Below are positions 37,071 to 48,872 of a stretch of 64,000 nt of DNA, in pieces. The notes beneath the pieces are model-generated. The model did no database searches, had not been told where the DNA came from, and saw only the letters and a list, made by a program, of their open reading frames with translations. The stretch is from Nymphaea colorata (Eukaryota > Streptophyta > Magnoliopsida > Nymphaeales > Nymphaeaceae). The position numbers were made by a program, and so were the translations under genes. The DNA lies in assembly GCF_008831285.2 (NCBI RefSeq), contig NC_045143.1, positions 1,275,503 through 1,339,502 on the forward strand. Reading direction: 5' to 3'. The first letter of the stretch is position 1, and each line of letters begins with the position of its first letter.

Positions 37071-38029
37071 TGCAAGATAAGCGCCAAGATTCTTTTCCGC
37101 CATAAACCCTGAGCATTAGCTACAGTTATGAACTCAACCGTGCTTCTCTATCGTGGGAGCGTGACTGAAGTGAGGGAGGGATTGTATCGTGGAAGAGGTT
37201 CCAGTTGTATCCACCGACGGAGAACACAATGCACAAGCGGTAATGAGTAAATAGCTGCAGCTACATACCTTGTGATAAGGCAAACTAATTAATTTTAAAA
37301 GGCAAGGATGGATATTGTGCGGCGAGCAACAATGGCGACCATATATTAACAAAATGTTGCCCGCAGCTTTTACCCTGGGCAGGAACCGTGGCTGCAGACG
37401 TCACATACCAACAAAGAGCAAACATTGGGAAATTGTTTTACAAAATAATCGTTGCAGTGCAAACACCCACTTAATGAGAGATAGTCGGAGAAATAGAATT
37501 CCATTACAAATTGGGCAACATGGTTTGACAAGCACAAAGAAATCCAAATGGGTTGCAAGTTACACTAGAAAGAGAGAGAAAAAGAGAGCCCATGATGCAT
37601 CAACACTGAAAAAGGGTGACCAACTCGAATTGGCAAAACAAAAGGAAGCAAGAGCATACGAGAGAGGAAGGGGGTGGGAAAGAGGCATTAGTGACAGATC
37701 ATTTTACAGTTTGGTAAGATTTGTTGCTACTAAAAATAAAAGGCAGTGTGCCATTTTAGAAGTGTTGGTAAAATAAAATTTTGCGAATTGAATTCAAAAT
37801 CTTTTGATTTTCTTTTGAGTGTTCTCAATTTCTTGTAAGATCTTAAAATTTACTGGATTTGATTTCTTACTTTTCCTAAATCTTTGTTAAATTTTCAAGT
37901 TTCTAAAAGCACTTTTCAACTTTGAAATTTCTAAATTGCATTGAATTATATGAAGTTTCAGAACGATTTTAAAGATGTTCTAAACTGAGATTTCATATGT
38001 TCAAATTCAAATCCACATTAAAAGTACCA

Positions 38030-38400
38030 ATCCAACATCTAAGATTGGATAAGGTTAGACTTATGATGCAGATTGTTAGTCCTAATAACGAACTCAGCAT
38101 CTTATACCGGATCAGATCTGAATTATGATCATGGCTTTTGGTCTAAATCCCAAATGCAACATCCCATACACGATTAGAACAGATTTCTCATCCAGATGGT
38201 AGGTCCATATCTCAGACTTTAAATTGGACCATATTAGACCTCTGATCTATTTTATGTATCAAATTTAAAATCTAACATCGGGATCATATCGGACTTTTGT
38301 TCTAAATCTTTGGGCTGAATCCCAAATTCGATGTTGTAGGCTAGATGAGATCAAACCTCTGATATAATTCTTAGATCTAAATCCCAAGTCTAACATCATA
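38030..38400. repeat. Degenerate tandem repeat
   Basis: Motifs of the form CTAAATCCCAAATNCAACATC recur near 38031, 38143, 38258, 38314 and 38378, linked by GATCA/GGAC/TTAGA segments. This is consistent with an old tandem array of units near 55-65 bp or multiples of it. Confidence 0.5.
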
Positions 38401-40419
38401 GACGAGAAGACATTAAAAATGAGAGTTTTTCTAATTTCTTGTAAATGCTTTTCAAATTCTTCATGAAATCGTTTCAAAATTATTGTTTTGCCTATATAAC
38501 TCTTTAAAACCATTACCCAAGTTTTCCATCGTTGTCCCTTAATCACACATGAATATGAATTTGCATAACTTGGTTAATTATGTCTAAGCACTTTAGGATC
38601 AACATTAATTTAGCTAGCTTCAACCTATGAAAAGGTCGGTGTAGGCACTGTCAACTTCTGCCTTTGCTTTTAGAGACACACCTATGTTCTATTTGGTTCA
38701 ACAAAAATAATCTTTTTCCAATCAAGGTTAGGCTAACACAAACTTTGTGCAAGTGTGATAAAAAACTAAAATATTCTCAAATAAAACATTTTTTAAGTTC
38801 ACTCCTTTGTATTTCTTCAAATATAACCAATTGTGTCACAGTACCAGTAGGTCAACTATACTCAATTTAGTTAATTTCTTTAATATAAGGTGTTAGGTGA
38901 ATGATTTTTTTCTTTATTAGTTCTAGCATATTATCTATTGAAAACTTATATGTGCACGCAAAGTTATTTCTTTTTCATGAAACTTTTACGAGGCATTAGG
39001 TATGTTTTTAGTAATATTAAGAAGTTCAGATATGATTTCAAAAGTTGCCAGCTTTTTTGTGGTGTGGGAAATTTTATTACTATTATTTTTTAAGAAAGCT
39101 GAAGTTGAACCAAGTGATGGCCCCCAACAGTCCTTACTTTTTATTGGAAAATTATAATAATAATAATTGGAAAGCTATACATGAATCCAAACCTAATTCA
39201 TCGTAAATGTTGAAAATCGATCATCAAATCATTCATCAAGAATGCTTGATTACCAAGAACAATTCAAGATGCCCTTCTTTTAATATTTAAAAGTTAAATT
39301 TGTTATCCTTTACATTACGAATTTAACTTTGAATATGGATCATGTTGTGCATCTTTACACCGTTGTACGCAGGTCTTGAATATCAACCACGTTCAGCTGA
39401 TGTCTGCTAAACCACCGTTCAATCAACTGTCAGGAACTTTATGTATAACTTTTTCAATTCATGATCTGTGTTTTGAACGAGGTGAAAAGTTGGTGGATCC
39501 GAATGTCAAGCTGCAACTGGATCCATTTCGTTGGATCTCGTACGGCAAAAGAGATTTAGATTTTAATCTTGGACTTTACGTGCTTCCTGTATCCAAACCC
39601 AAACTTGAATTCTGGATCCAATAAGTGTGCAATCCAATTTTGCATTGAAATTGAATCTTGTTCCTCTTAGACGCAGATTTGAGTTCAATGCCAAGTTGGA
39701 TTTAAATTTGATTCTTATTGAGGAAAATCTGTTTAATTGGGATAGGTGTGCCTACTTGAAAGGAGAAGCTTTGGCTATGCCTCCTATCGGAATACTATTT
39801 AAGCATAGGAAAACTTCTACTGGAAAATTACCTTGAGAAACAACTTTCAATGAAAGTTTTTATTTATATATATATATATATATACTGTATATATTTTTAT
39901 ACAACTATAAGACGGAGGTACAAACTCTTTTATTAGTCTGCATTGTCGCTGTTATGTGCATTGTGCTATCTTCTTCATATAGTAGCAATTAAAATTATGG
40001 AATAAAGATGCTATTTAGAGTGACCTTTTTCTCTGTGGTGTTTTGTCGCTTATGCAGTTTGTTTTAATGAATTAAGTTATTAACAATTTCTAATGAATTA
40101 TGTTCTTCATTATTCTTTTCTGTTCTTTTTTGTTTTTCCTCACTTTCCTGCTTTTTCTTCTTCTTTTTTTTGTTTTGTTTTTTTTTTTTCCGTTTTTCTG
40201 TTCCGTCCCATTTGCATGCCCAATAGACATATTGGCTTCCAGGTTTGGTATTAAAATACCACATCCATACTGGAACCCGGCGTTTAATGCCAGTATTATA
40301 ATACCACATCTGCCCCAATCCTGTCTTATGTTCATACTGTTTTTGTTCTGGTAGCTGGTCTTTTGGTCGTTGATGCAATGTTTATCGATGGAGGTGGGAG
40401 CCTACCTCCCAAGCAAGTT

Positions 40420-40940
40420 CCATTGGAACTAAATCCATTTGATACACAATTCCGCTTGATCTTGATCTTGATCTTGCTCTTGCTCTTGGATGCAAATCAC
40501 TGCGATTTGCTTCTTCAAATTTGCTCGGTTCAACCGAATGTCAGTGATTATTAAAATATCAGATCATGTCGAGCAAAAGCGCAAAACGCAAGGGAAATTA
40601 GGTTGAAAATTTTGAGCTAATATTGACATCGACAAGAACTTTTCTAGACTTTTTGTTTCATTATCCAAGAGCACTCGCAATGGATCTTATATTGGTTATT
40701 CAAGTTAGTGGTAGCTTTGTTCTTGGTACTAATGGAATGAGCACCACTTTTGATATGGCCCTGGGGCTGGAGTAGTGACCTTATGGTTTCTAAGCCTGGT
40801 CATTGGGTCGGGTATCAGCCTGATTTGGGTCCGAAAAAAAAGCATCGGTGGTTTCCATAACTGCTTGATTTGATTTTTAATAATATTTTTATTGATTTAT
40901 ATATAATTATATTATTTTATTACAATTGATTATATTTATA
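40420..40940. repeat. Spacer block B (copy at 47272-47760)
   Basis: Long collinear similarity to 47272-47760. Examples are CCATTGGAACTAAATCCATT, GAATGTCAGTGATTATTAAA, CATCGACAAGAACTTTTCTA and GCACTCGCAATGGATCTTAT. The copy lacks a CTTGATCTTGAT expansion seen here. Confidence 0.9.
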
Positions 40941-40943
40941 TAT

Positions 40944-41036
40944 TAGTTTTAACCAGGCTGAAGATAGTTTTTTTGTCGCTAGGCTTGGGCATCGAGCCTG
41001 CCTGACACCCGTAACTTAACTCCAGCCTGGTTAAAA

Positions 41037-41079
<43 letters not shown>

Positions 41080-41520
41080 CCTTATAAGTTTACTCTGGTA
41101 TCGAAGATTGTGAGAGATCTTCAAGGGCTTATAAATGAAGACCATTAATGAGATGATTGTCCTGGTTCCTAGCATTTTTCAGATTAAGGCTGAAACTGTT
41201 AGGAGGCGGGTTGGGATCCATTGAACCAGGGGCTCAAGCCCGGAAGTGGGTCGGGTTGTTATAGTGGTATCAGAGCCGGTTTCAACACTCGGATCTGGGG
41301 TCCTACACGCGCGGGCGCGTGTGCCTTAAGGGAGGTGGATTGTAACACCTCAGAAGTTTAGTCTCGTATCGAAGATTGTGAGGGATCTTCAAGGGCTTAT
41401 AAAGGGAGACCATTAATGAAATGATTGTCCTGGTTTCTAGTCTTTTTCAGGTTAGGGCCGAAACTGCTAGGGGGCGGGTTGGGATCCATTGAACGAGGGG
41501 CCCAAGCCCGGAAGTGGGTC

Positions 41521-41564
<44 letters not shown>

Positions 41565-41678
41565 TAGTTTTAACGAGGTTGAAGTCAAGTTAAGGGTGTC
41601 ATCTCAATGCCCAAGCATAGCGGCAATTGGAGTGCAGTTTTCTTGGTAAAAGGTATTGTAGTTAAATGTTTAGGGAAG

Positions 41679-41730
<52 letters not shown>

Positions 41731-42210
41731 TTTTAACCACGTTGAAGTCAGGTTAACGGCAAGCCTAGCGGCAAAAATTTTCTTGCTAAAAGGTATTGCA
41801 GTTAAATGTATAGAGAAGTGAATATATATATATTAGTTTTAACGAGGCTAAGGTTAAGGGTGTCAGCGGCAAAAATTGGAGTGCAGTTTTCTTGGTAAAA
41901 GGTATTGTATTTAAATGTCTAGGGAAGTGAATATATATATTATATTAGTTTTAACGAGGCCGAAGTTAAGTTAAGGGTGTCAAGCACCCTCGATGCCCAA
42001 GCTTAGCGGCAAAAATTGGAGTGCAGTTTTCTTGGTAAAAGGTATTGTATTTAAATGTCTAGGGAAGTGAATATATATATTATATTATTTTTAACCAGGC
42101 CGAAGTTAAGTTAAGGGTGTCAGGCACCCTCGATGCCCAAGCTTAGCGGCAAAAATTGGAGTGCAGTTTCCTTGGTAAAAGGTGTATTGCAGTTAAATGT
42201 GTAGGGAAGT
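40944..42210. repeat. Array of inverted and direct repeat units
   Basis: One unit at 40944-41040 lies in reverse orientation. Five direct units begin TTAGTTTTAAC or a variant near 41566, 41727, 41833, 41946 and 42086. Each direct unit runs through GAAGT(T/C)AAGTTAAGGGTG, GATGCCCAAGC, GCGGCAAAAATTGGAGTGC and TAGGGAAGTGAATATATA. Units are about 105-160 bp, differing by internal deletions and TA-run length. Confidence 0.9.
41073..41529 (+). mobile_element. TRIM-like miniature LTR retroelement
   Basis: Two direct repeats of about 190 bp (41073-41263 and 41341-41529) share ATCGAAGATTGTGAG, GATCTTCAAGGGCTTATAAA and GCGGGTTGGGATCCATTGAA. Between them lie only about 77 bp: a primer-binding site TGGTATCAGAGCC at 41265-41277, a short GC palindrome (ACACGCGCGGGCGCGTGT), and a purine tract AAGGGAGGTGGA at 41328-41339. 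Direct repeats with a tRNA-Met primer site, a purine tract and no coding capacity define a terminal-repeat retrotransposon in miniature. It would need proteins from another element. It is flanked by TA runs, so a target duplication cannot be recognised. Confidence 0.8.
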
Positions 42211-42234
42211 GAATGGGTGGAGTTGCATTGGATC

Positions 42235-42240
42235 CACGTG
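42235..42240. promoter_or_regulatory. G-box CACGTG, distal to CHI copy 1
   Basis: CCACGTGG context about 540 bp upstream of the copy 1 start codon. It is a bZIP/bHLH-type site by sequence only. Confidence 0.4.
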
Positions 42241-42703
42241 GAAAAATCTCAGGTTCAAGATGAGTAAAAATCAGTTTTTTTTTTTTTTTTGTGTGCTTCT
42301 TACGCCTTAGACGATCCATGTGTATATGGATTTCCTTCACAAACTCTCCATCTCATCCTTGCCTGCAGTCACAATTCTTTGCCTTCCGGATATCATTTGG
42401 TCATAATTTCTTCCATTTCAAAGAACCAAATTACCGTCATAATCGTTCCGCACTGAAACAACTACTTACTTGTTCTTGACCTTTATTATTGAATTCTACT
42501 GAATGTATCTTACTATGGTTTGAGACACACAAGAATATAGTATATGCTGCAAACACCTGCAGCATATGAATGTCGTAGGGAGCAGCGTAAACAATGTGCT
42601 GCTCAAATATCTGCTGATCCAAAATAACAAATGAACTTTGGCGCACGCTGATCAAAGAAGGTCGTAGGGAGAGGGGACTCTCTAGTCTTTATTCTTCCCA
42701 ACG

Positions 42704-42713
42704 ACACCTAACG
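42704..42713 (+). promoter_or_regulatory. MYB-type element ACACCTAACG upstream of CHI copy 1
   Basis: It lies 65-75 bp upstream of the start codon and matches the ACCTAAC core bound by R2R3-MYB activators of flavonoid genes. The equivalent in copy 2 is at 52141-52150. Confidence 0.5.
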
Positions 42714-42777
42714 CACTCTTCTTATAGGAGCCCGCCCCAAGCCTTCACGTAACCAATCCCCATCCTCTCATCTCTTG

Positions 42778-43706
42778 ATGGCGCCATTACCCTCGGTTTC
42801 CGATCTAACGGTGGAAGAATACTTCTTTCCGGCGACCGTAACTCCGCCGGAATCTGGGAAGACTCTCTTCCTGGCTGGCGCAGGTCCGTCATCTGACCGC
42901 TGCTCTTCTCTTTCTTTATATACATATTTTTTTCCTCGAGGAAATCATGCTGTTTCGGATTGCAAAATGCTCTTTGGTGGGTGGGGGGGGGATGTGGGGT
43001 TTGCAGGGGTGAGAGGGCTGAACATCCAGGGAACATTCGTTAAGTTCACGGCTATCGGAGTCTACGTGGAAGCGGCGGCTGTTGACGCCCTCCGTCCCAA
43101 ATGGGCACCCAAATCCGTCGACGACCTCGAGACATCTGAAGAATTCTTCAAGGACATCATCGATGGTAGCAACAACTCCGCCATTTATTCTCTTGATTTG
43201 ACACGATGAATAGTAGACTTGCTTTTTTGCAGGGGACTTTGAAAAGTTCACTAGGATCACATTCATCAAGCTCTTACGTGGTGAAGAGTTCACTTCCAAG
43301 GTGGTCGAGAACTGCGTTGCAATCTGGAAGTCTGCCGGGATATACACTGATGCCGAGGCCCAGGCTGCTGAAAAACTCAAGGAGGTCTTCAAAGAACAAG
43401 TCTTCCCTCCTGGTTCCTCCATTGCCATGAAGCACTCGACCACCGGCTCCTTGACCGTATGGATCAATCGTCTTTAATTACTTTTCAAATTAGTTTCGTC
43501 GACTGATTAGACGGTTCAAAGCTGCATTTTCTGTTATGATGCAGATTGCATTCTCCAAGGACACTTCTGTGCCGGAAAATGGGGTTGCAGTGATTGAGAA
43601 CAAGGCACTAACGTTGTCCTTTTTGGAGTCAGTCATCGGGAAACACGGCGTATCTCCCGCAGCAAAGAGATCTGTAGCAGAGAGGATCTCTGGCCTGCTG
43701 AAGTGA
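42778..43706 (+). CDS. CHI: Chalcone isomerase, copy 1 (type I-like, Phe at Tyr106 position)
   Basis: Exons 42778-42883, 43007-43165, 43233-43456, 43545-43706; 216 residues, the normal length for the family. Chalcone isomerase closes naringenin chalcone stereospecifically to (2S)-naringenin in the cytosol. Family landmarks: [20 protein letters not shown] with the Arg36 and Thr48 equivalents, [20 protein letters not shown] with the Asn113 equivalent, FPPGSS, and [17 protein letters not shown]. The Ser-Val pair before IGKHG (position 190-191) fits type I rather than the legume Thr-Met type. The residue aligned with catalytic-network Tyr106 is Phe (GEEFTSK), unlike copy 2. Intron 1 (123 nt) is open in frame. 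Intron 3 is short (88 nt). It ends GLLK-stop. Confidence 0.93.
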
Positions 43707-45620
43707 GCTGAAGCATAGAAGACGCATCCAAGCGGAGTGGATAACGAGATCATGTAATTGCTTGGCTACTGTTGCGTAGAATAAAAGGGATGTTCGTAAT
43801 TAATCACCTTTGTCTTTGGCATGGTTGAATCTTTCACGTGGTTTGGTTATTTCGCTATCTAATAGTACTAGCACATAGTTTATGGGTAACTCAATTTCAG
43901 GCTGCGAGTCTCCATAATGCCAGTGCTCCATAACGCTCAACTGCGAGTGCGTTAAGTCGAGGCCAGGCCTCGAAGTCGGTGAAGTGGCTGGAAAGGCAAC
44001 TTTATGAAGTACTTCTGGACGATATTTCTAAAGGATTTCATAGATCAAAAAGGAATAGATCAAAAAGGAAGAGCTCTCCAAAACATTGCCTTTCGAAGGA
44101 AATCAAACTTGGCAGATAAATATCAACAGATTCCTTTGTGTATCGTTCATACAGTTGTTCTTTTTTCGAAAAAAAAGCTCACGTGATTCTGCCACCAATT
44201 GCTTTCCCATCAGTTAATATTGTTTGAACAAATACAAGAGTCGATTAATTACTGAAGAAAACAAAGGGAAAAAAGACAGAGCACGATAATACACGCAAGA
44301 TAAATGCAACCAACCAACTAGAATAGCAGCGAAGGAATAGCTAAAGAATCTGAGAGAATGAACAACCAATGAAACAAATAAGTCGATGGAGCGAAAAAAC
44401 GTGAACGGCATGAGATGAGATTCTATGCACATGACAACAATTTGGCAGCAGATAGCCACTTCAGAAGGTAGTACTGCTTTCACTTGCTCATATTGAAAAT
44501 TGAAGAATTGGGGTCAAGTACGAACTTTGTCACTTACAAATTTTTTTCTTCTAATTATCCTCGTGAAGTTGAATTAGCATCCAGCTAATGCAAGATCCAG
44601 CATTTTTTCGTTTTGGGCATATTTTTTGTTGGTTCCCAATAGAATATCGAACTGAAATTTAGATTCAGTTAAGAAACTGCATGAAAAATTCCAATTAGTA
44701 ATTAAAGACTCTTTTCAGCCATAAACCCTGAGCATTAGCTACAGTTATGAACTCCTGCAGCACAATAAGCTAATATATATAGTAAATCTGCAATTTTTAA
44801 TATCAAATTTCTACCATTTAAAACTAAAGCACTTCTTTTGGTTCCTCATCCAAAATTCATTTGGCATTTCAAGGAAAAGGCGGTAAAACCATAGCCCTTT
44901 CTTGTTCATCGAACGTCTACATTTGCCATGATTTTGGGCGACAATGGCATTTGACAACAAGGACATTATGTTTTTAGAATATGTCACTACAACAAATGAC
45001 CCAAAAATACAATATCCTTATTCTACAATACATACTGTAATTATGGATGTTCTTAGATCCAACAATCAAACATTCGATGTAATCACAACTTTTTTTTTTT
45101 TTTTGTAATAAGAACACGATGTGTCTATGAACATATGTTTTAGTGAAAAATTAGAAGCTGGAAATATTAAGTTTTAGTGACTTATTGGAAGTCGGCCAAG
45201 CAGGTAACAAGAGATAGAGCTTCAAAGAAAGCGGCTTCCAATCTAAAGTGAGAACGAATCAAGCTGTTTTCTGAAGATGCTCCCAGTGAACCTAACGGAT
45301 TTCCTGAGTTCTGGAACTATAGGATTTAAAAACATATACAAATTTTATTTTGTAAACGAGATTTTGTTATCTGATAACAAAGCACAACCTACGCCCATAA
45401 AAAATGTTATAATTTTTTATTCACAATCAACTGAAAACCCATTTTCTTAAGCAAGTTGAAACACAGGGATTAACATCCGAGTCACAAAAGCAAACCCTGT
45501 TCCTTAGGTAGGCATTAACATCCAATAAATTTATGTCGTTAAATACCTTGGTCAATACTGGGCCGTGTCTAAATTTAGTTGTGAGTTGCCTTTTTGTAGC
45601 TCGTTACATAGCAGCTATAT

Positions 45621-45943
45621 ATGTCAACCGAACAAATTTGAATTAGGTGTAACTGTATTCGGATTTAAATACAAGTGAAGAAAGGTCCATATGAATATAC
45701 TTTTCAAATTCATAATCCAAATCCGACTTTTCTTTTTACACCCAAATCCGAATCTCACTTTTAAATGCACAAAATCGCATTATAACCAGCTTTCTAAAGA
45801 TATGAATATTGAATATACAACATTTTATTTAACGTGAAGTCTGAATTGGATGGAATACTTATTTAAAACTGATTTTTTTTTAATATCTGATTTTTCAAAG
45901 CAGTTTGAACAAATATCTTATCTGAATACGATCCATTGACATC
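45621..45943. mobile_element. MITE-like repeat, member 1
   Basis: It opens ATGTCAACCGAAC and closes ATCCATTGACATCC, giving short inverted ends (ATGTCAA / TTGACAT). The interior is rich in GAATCC/AAATCCGA words shared with 48873-49312 and 55231-55612. The most diverged of the three. Confidence 0.5.
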
Positions 45944-46383
45944 CAAAGGTTCTTAACTCTACCTTCAGCTCCTCAAAAGGGTAAAAAACCGGACCCCTTA
46001 ACTAGTTCCCACCCAATTATTTTTCCCAAATTATATAATTTCTAATATTTCATTTACATCTAAACTGCAGGTTGCTTGGTCTATTGTTTATGTTTTTAAA
46101 ATTCAAATTTAAAGATATGAAAATGATTTTGAACGTAAGAAAACAGAAAATCATAAGCGTATGACAACCTTCTAGTCAGATAAAGTTTCTTGGCCTTTCC
46201 AACGAACAAATTTTCTTTTTTCTTAAAAATAAATGCTTCGAACTGGATTTGCGATGGGTCCACCACCATATTCGGTAAGCATCCACTGGCAAGAGAGAGA
46301 GAGAGACCGCGCTCCATCGATCACCTCCCTCCTGCTTTTCTTCCTTCTTGATTTTGGCGCCTAAAAGGTGAGACTCCTCAGAA

Positions 46384-46554
46384 ATGGAGATAACAGAGGA
46401 AAGAATGTCACCATCGGAGGGGGATTCTTCTGCTGCAAACGATGAGAAGATCTCTGGCGGCATTTTCGCCATCGTGATGCCCACTCGCAGCAGGCAGGCA
46501 AGACTCTCTCTCTCTCTCTCTCAATTAAGTGCTTCTAGGTTAAACGCGAATTGA
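46384..46554 (+). CDS. Possible small ORF or first exon, unknown
   Basis: The ATG opens a 56-residue frame beginning MEITEERMSPSEGDSSAAND and continuing with GGIFAIVMPTRSRQ before a CT-repeat-derived tail. The sequence before the CT run looks protein-like and follows a pyrimidine-rich leader, which would fit a first exon whose downstream part is lost or far off. I recognise no family. It could well be chance. Confidence 0.15.
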   Translation: MEITEERMSPSEGDSSAANDEKISGGIFAIVMPTRSRQARLSLSLSQLSASRLNAN

Positions 46555-47271
46555 GAGGGGAAAGTTCTTGATATCTTCGTGTTTCAGTTTTGTTTGCCAA
46601 ACAAGGGGTAGTCCATCGGGTTTATCATTTCAGGGGGGTTTTCGTTGTGTTCTTCCGTTAAAGTTGTTGCTGATTTCTGATATTTGGTTCGTCATTGGGT
46701 CTGCTACCGCTTCCGGTTAGTCCACCGCTCGGGTCCTTGCTTGTTTTGTCGTGGGTAGGTTGTTGCTGTTGTCCCTGCTGTGCCTACCGCCTTGGGTCGC
46801 CCCTTAGGTACCATCATCAATTTTTTGTCTGACCCAACATGGGTATGACTGTATTGGATTCATATCCTTCAATGTGTAAAATATGAATTTTGAAAGATGA
46901 GGGAATGACACAAAAGGTTTGCAAATAGTGACATGAGAGTAGGTACTGCATGGTTGTATTAGCTCTAATAGCAAATTGATGGGTCAACTTTAGTCAAAAA
47001 CTGCACCTATGGATGTCAGTTTCAGTATCTTCAACATATCAATATGTACATACATATGCAAAGGTGCTACTGCGTGCCTCCTGCCAATGACAACAGGCCT
47101 GCTGTATCTAGAGTCTGTTCCTGTGTACCTGAATTGCTTTTTAGATAATCTCGTCTATCTGCTCTCTTATACCTTGAAGGCAGACATTTTGGAGTGTTGT
47201 GCTATTCTGTTTCAACTTATAACATAAAGACCCCCTTTTATAGGAGCAACCATGAATAGGTATGACTGTTC

Positions 47272-47760
47272 ATTCCATTGGAACTTAATCCATTTGACAC
47301 AGAATTCCGCTTGATCTTGCTCGTGGATGCAAATCAATGCGATTTGCTTCTTCAATTTTGCTAGGTTCTACCGAATGTCAGTGATTATTAAAACTTCAGA
47401 TCACATCGAGCGAAAGTGCAAAACATAAGGAAATTAGGTTGGAAATTTTGAGTTAATATTGGCATCGACAAGAACTTTTCTAGACGTTGTTTCATTATCC
47501 ATGAGCACTCGCAATGGATCTTATATTGGTTACAAAACTAGCTGCTGTCCGAAGATGTGTTTCAACATTCAAGTTAATGGTAGCCTTGTTCTTACGGTTT
47601 CGGTTTTATGTTTTGTGAGCGGCAAATAAGCCTCGGCATTGGGTTGGGGTACCGGCCTGACTCGTGTCTGAAAAAAAAAAATATCAATATTGGGTTGTTA
47701 TATTATTTTATTACAATTCATTATATGTACATATACATATATATATTATTTTATATTAAA
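47272..47760. repeat. Spacer block B, second copy
   Basis: Collinear with 40420-40940. An extra segment at about 47533-47570 (CAAAACTAGCTGCTGTCCGAA...) interrupts the match. Confidence 0.9.
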
Positions 47761-48872
47761 AAATATATTTTTATAGGTTAAGGGTGTTGGTCTGGCCTGG
47801 GTTTTAGGTGTAGGCCGACCTTAGTCCGACCCTTTATTGGCCCAATTCCAAGCTAATCTCTCTATAACATTCAGCTTTTGTGACCATATAGTAGGGTCGG
47901 GGAGAATAATTGCCTTGAGATGGGAACGTCCCCCGTAGTAAAAGAACAAATGTGTTGTGGTCAAGGTGCCTTCAAGCAAGATTTAGAAGGATTTGATGCT
48001 TTCTTTTGACAGGAAAATTAATGTTTTATTACTTATTAAATGTTATATTTTGGGCACTGAAATTGGTGAGTTAGTAGTACTATTAGCACTTTCCAATGGA
48101 AATACCAAAAGGGAGCTAGAGTTGATCTGATCCCGATCATTTACAGTCCACAACCTATTCATATCGCTTTTGATTTATCTTCAAAATAGTTTCAAAGCTA
48201 CCCCAAAACTAAACAAAAAAGGAACGTTCTGTTCTATATTGTGCGGTAGTTTCTGACTTTCAGTAGAAAGTGGAGATAGAAGGGTACCTCAGAGCGGTGT
48301 ACGAAAGATCGGTGGTGTTCATTCCCTTTCTCAGGAGGCCAAGAGACGACGTTACAAGATCTCCCCACTTCTCAACTGAGGATTCAAGAATTCATTAGCA
48401 AATGAATGTTGCACCGATCAAACAATGCCTTGCATTTTTCTCAAGATATGGATAAACAGCTTAAGTAAAACCGCATATGGCATCCATTAATTGCCCACTC
48501 ATGCCAATGTTCAAAAAAGGCAGTCTATACTAAATTTTCCTTAATATTCATGTTCTCATGTTTTCCTGGTAATACTAACTTTGCCTCATCTAAATTGGAA
48601 GACATCAATTCTCGGCTTGACAACTAGTTTAAACTAGTGGTTGAAAACTAGTTTTCACAAGTTTTCAATGTATTTTGTGAAGTTTTGTTATGTTGTAAAA
48701 TGTTCCCCAAGTACTTGATCCACTCTGCACGCTGAAGCGCCTCTATTTAAACAATTACCATATTTGAAAGCGAAGAAGGCAAGGAACAATGAGATTTTAT
48801 ACTCCACCACTAATCAACTTGAATTGGTGGATCTGATTGAATTGGTGCCACTTCGATTTAATTAATGGTAAT

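Larger units (their letters stand above)
36400..40420. other. Spacer 5' of the coiled-coil gene with repeat blocks
   Basis: It contains block A (about 36868-37070) and block C (37100-37134), both with copies further on, and a degenerate repeat at 38030-38400. The 153-codon frame at 37315-37776 has no recognised features. I see no supported gene. Confidence 0.55.

Noticed and set aside
37315-37776. 153-codon open frame
   Set aside because: No family motif, low-complexity basic composition, no splice context, and no counterpart in the duplicated spacer.
39376-39836. Two adjacent frames of 82 and 69 codons
   Set aside because: Adjacent but not joined by splice borders I trust; no family resemblance. 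They could be old transposon debris.
40064-40378. Lys-rich 104-codon frame on the minus strand
   Set aside because: It is the reverse reading of a T-rich tract; the composition is a low-complexity artefact.
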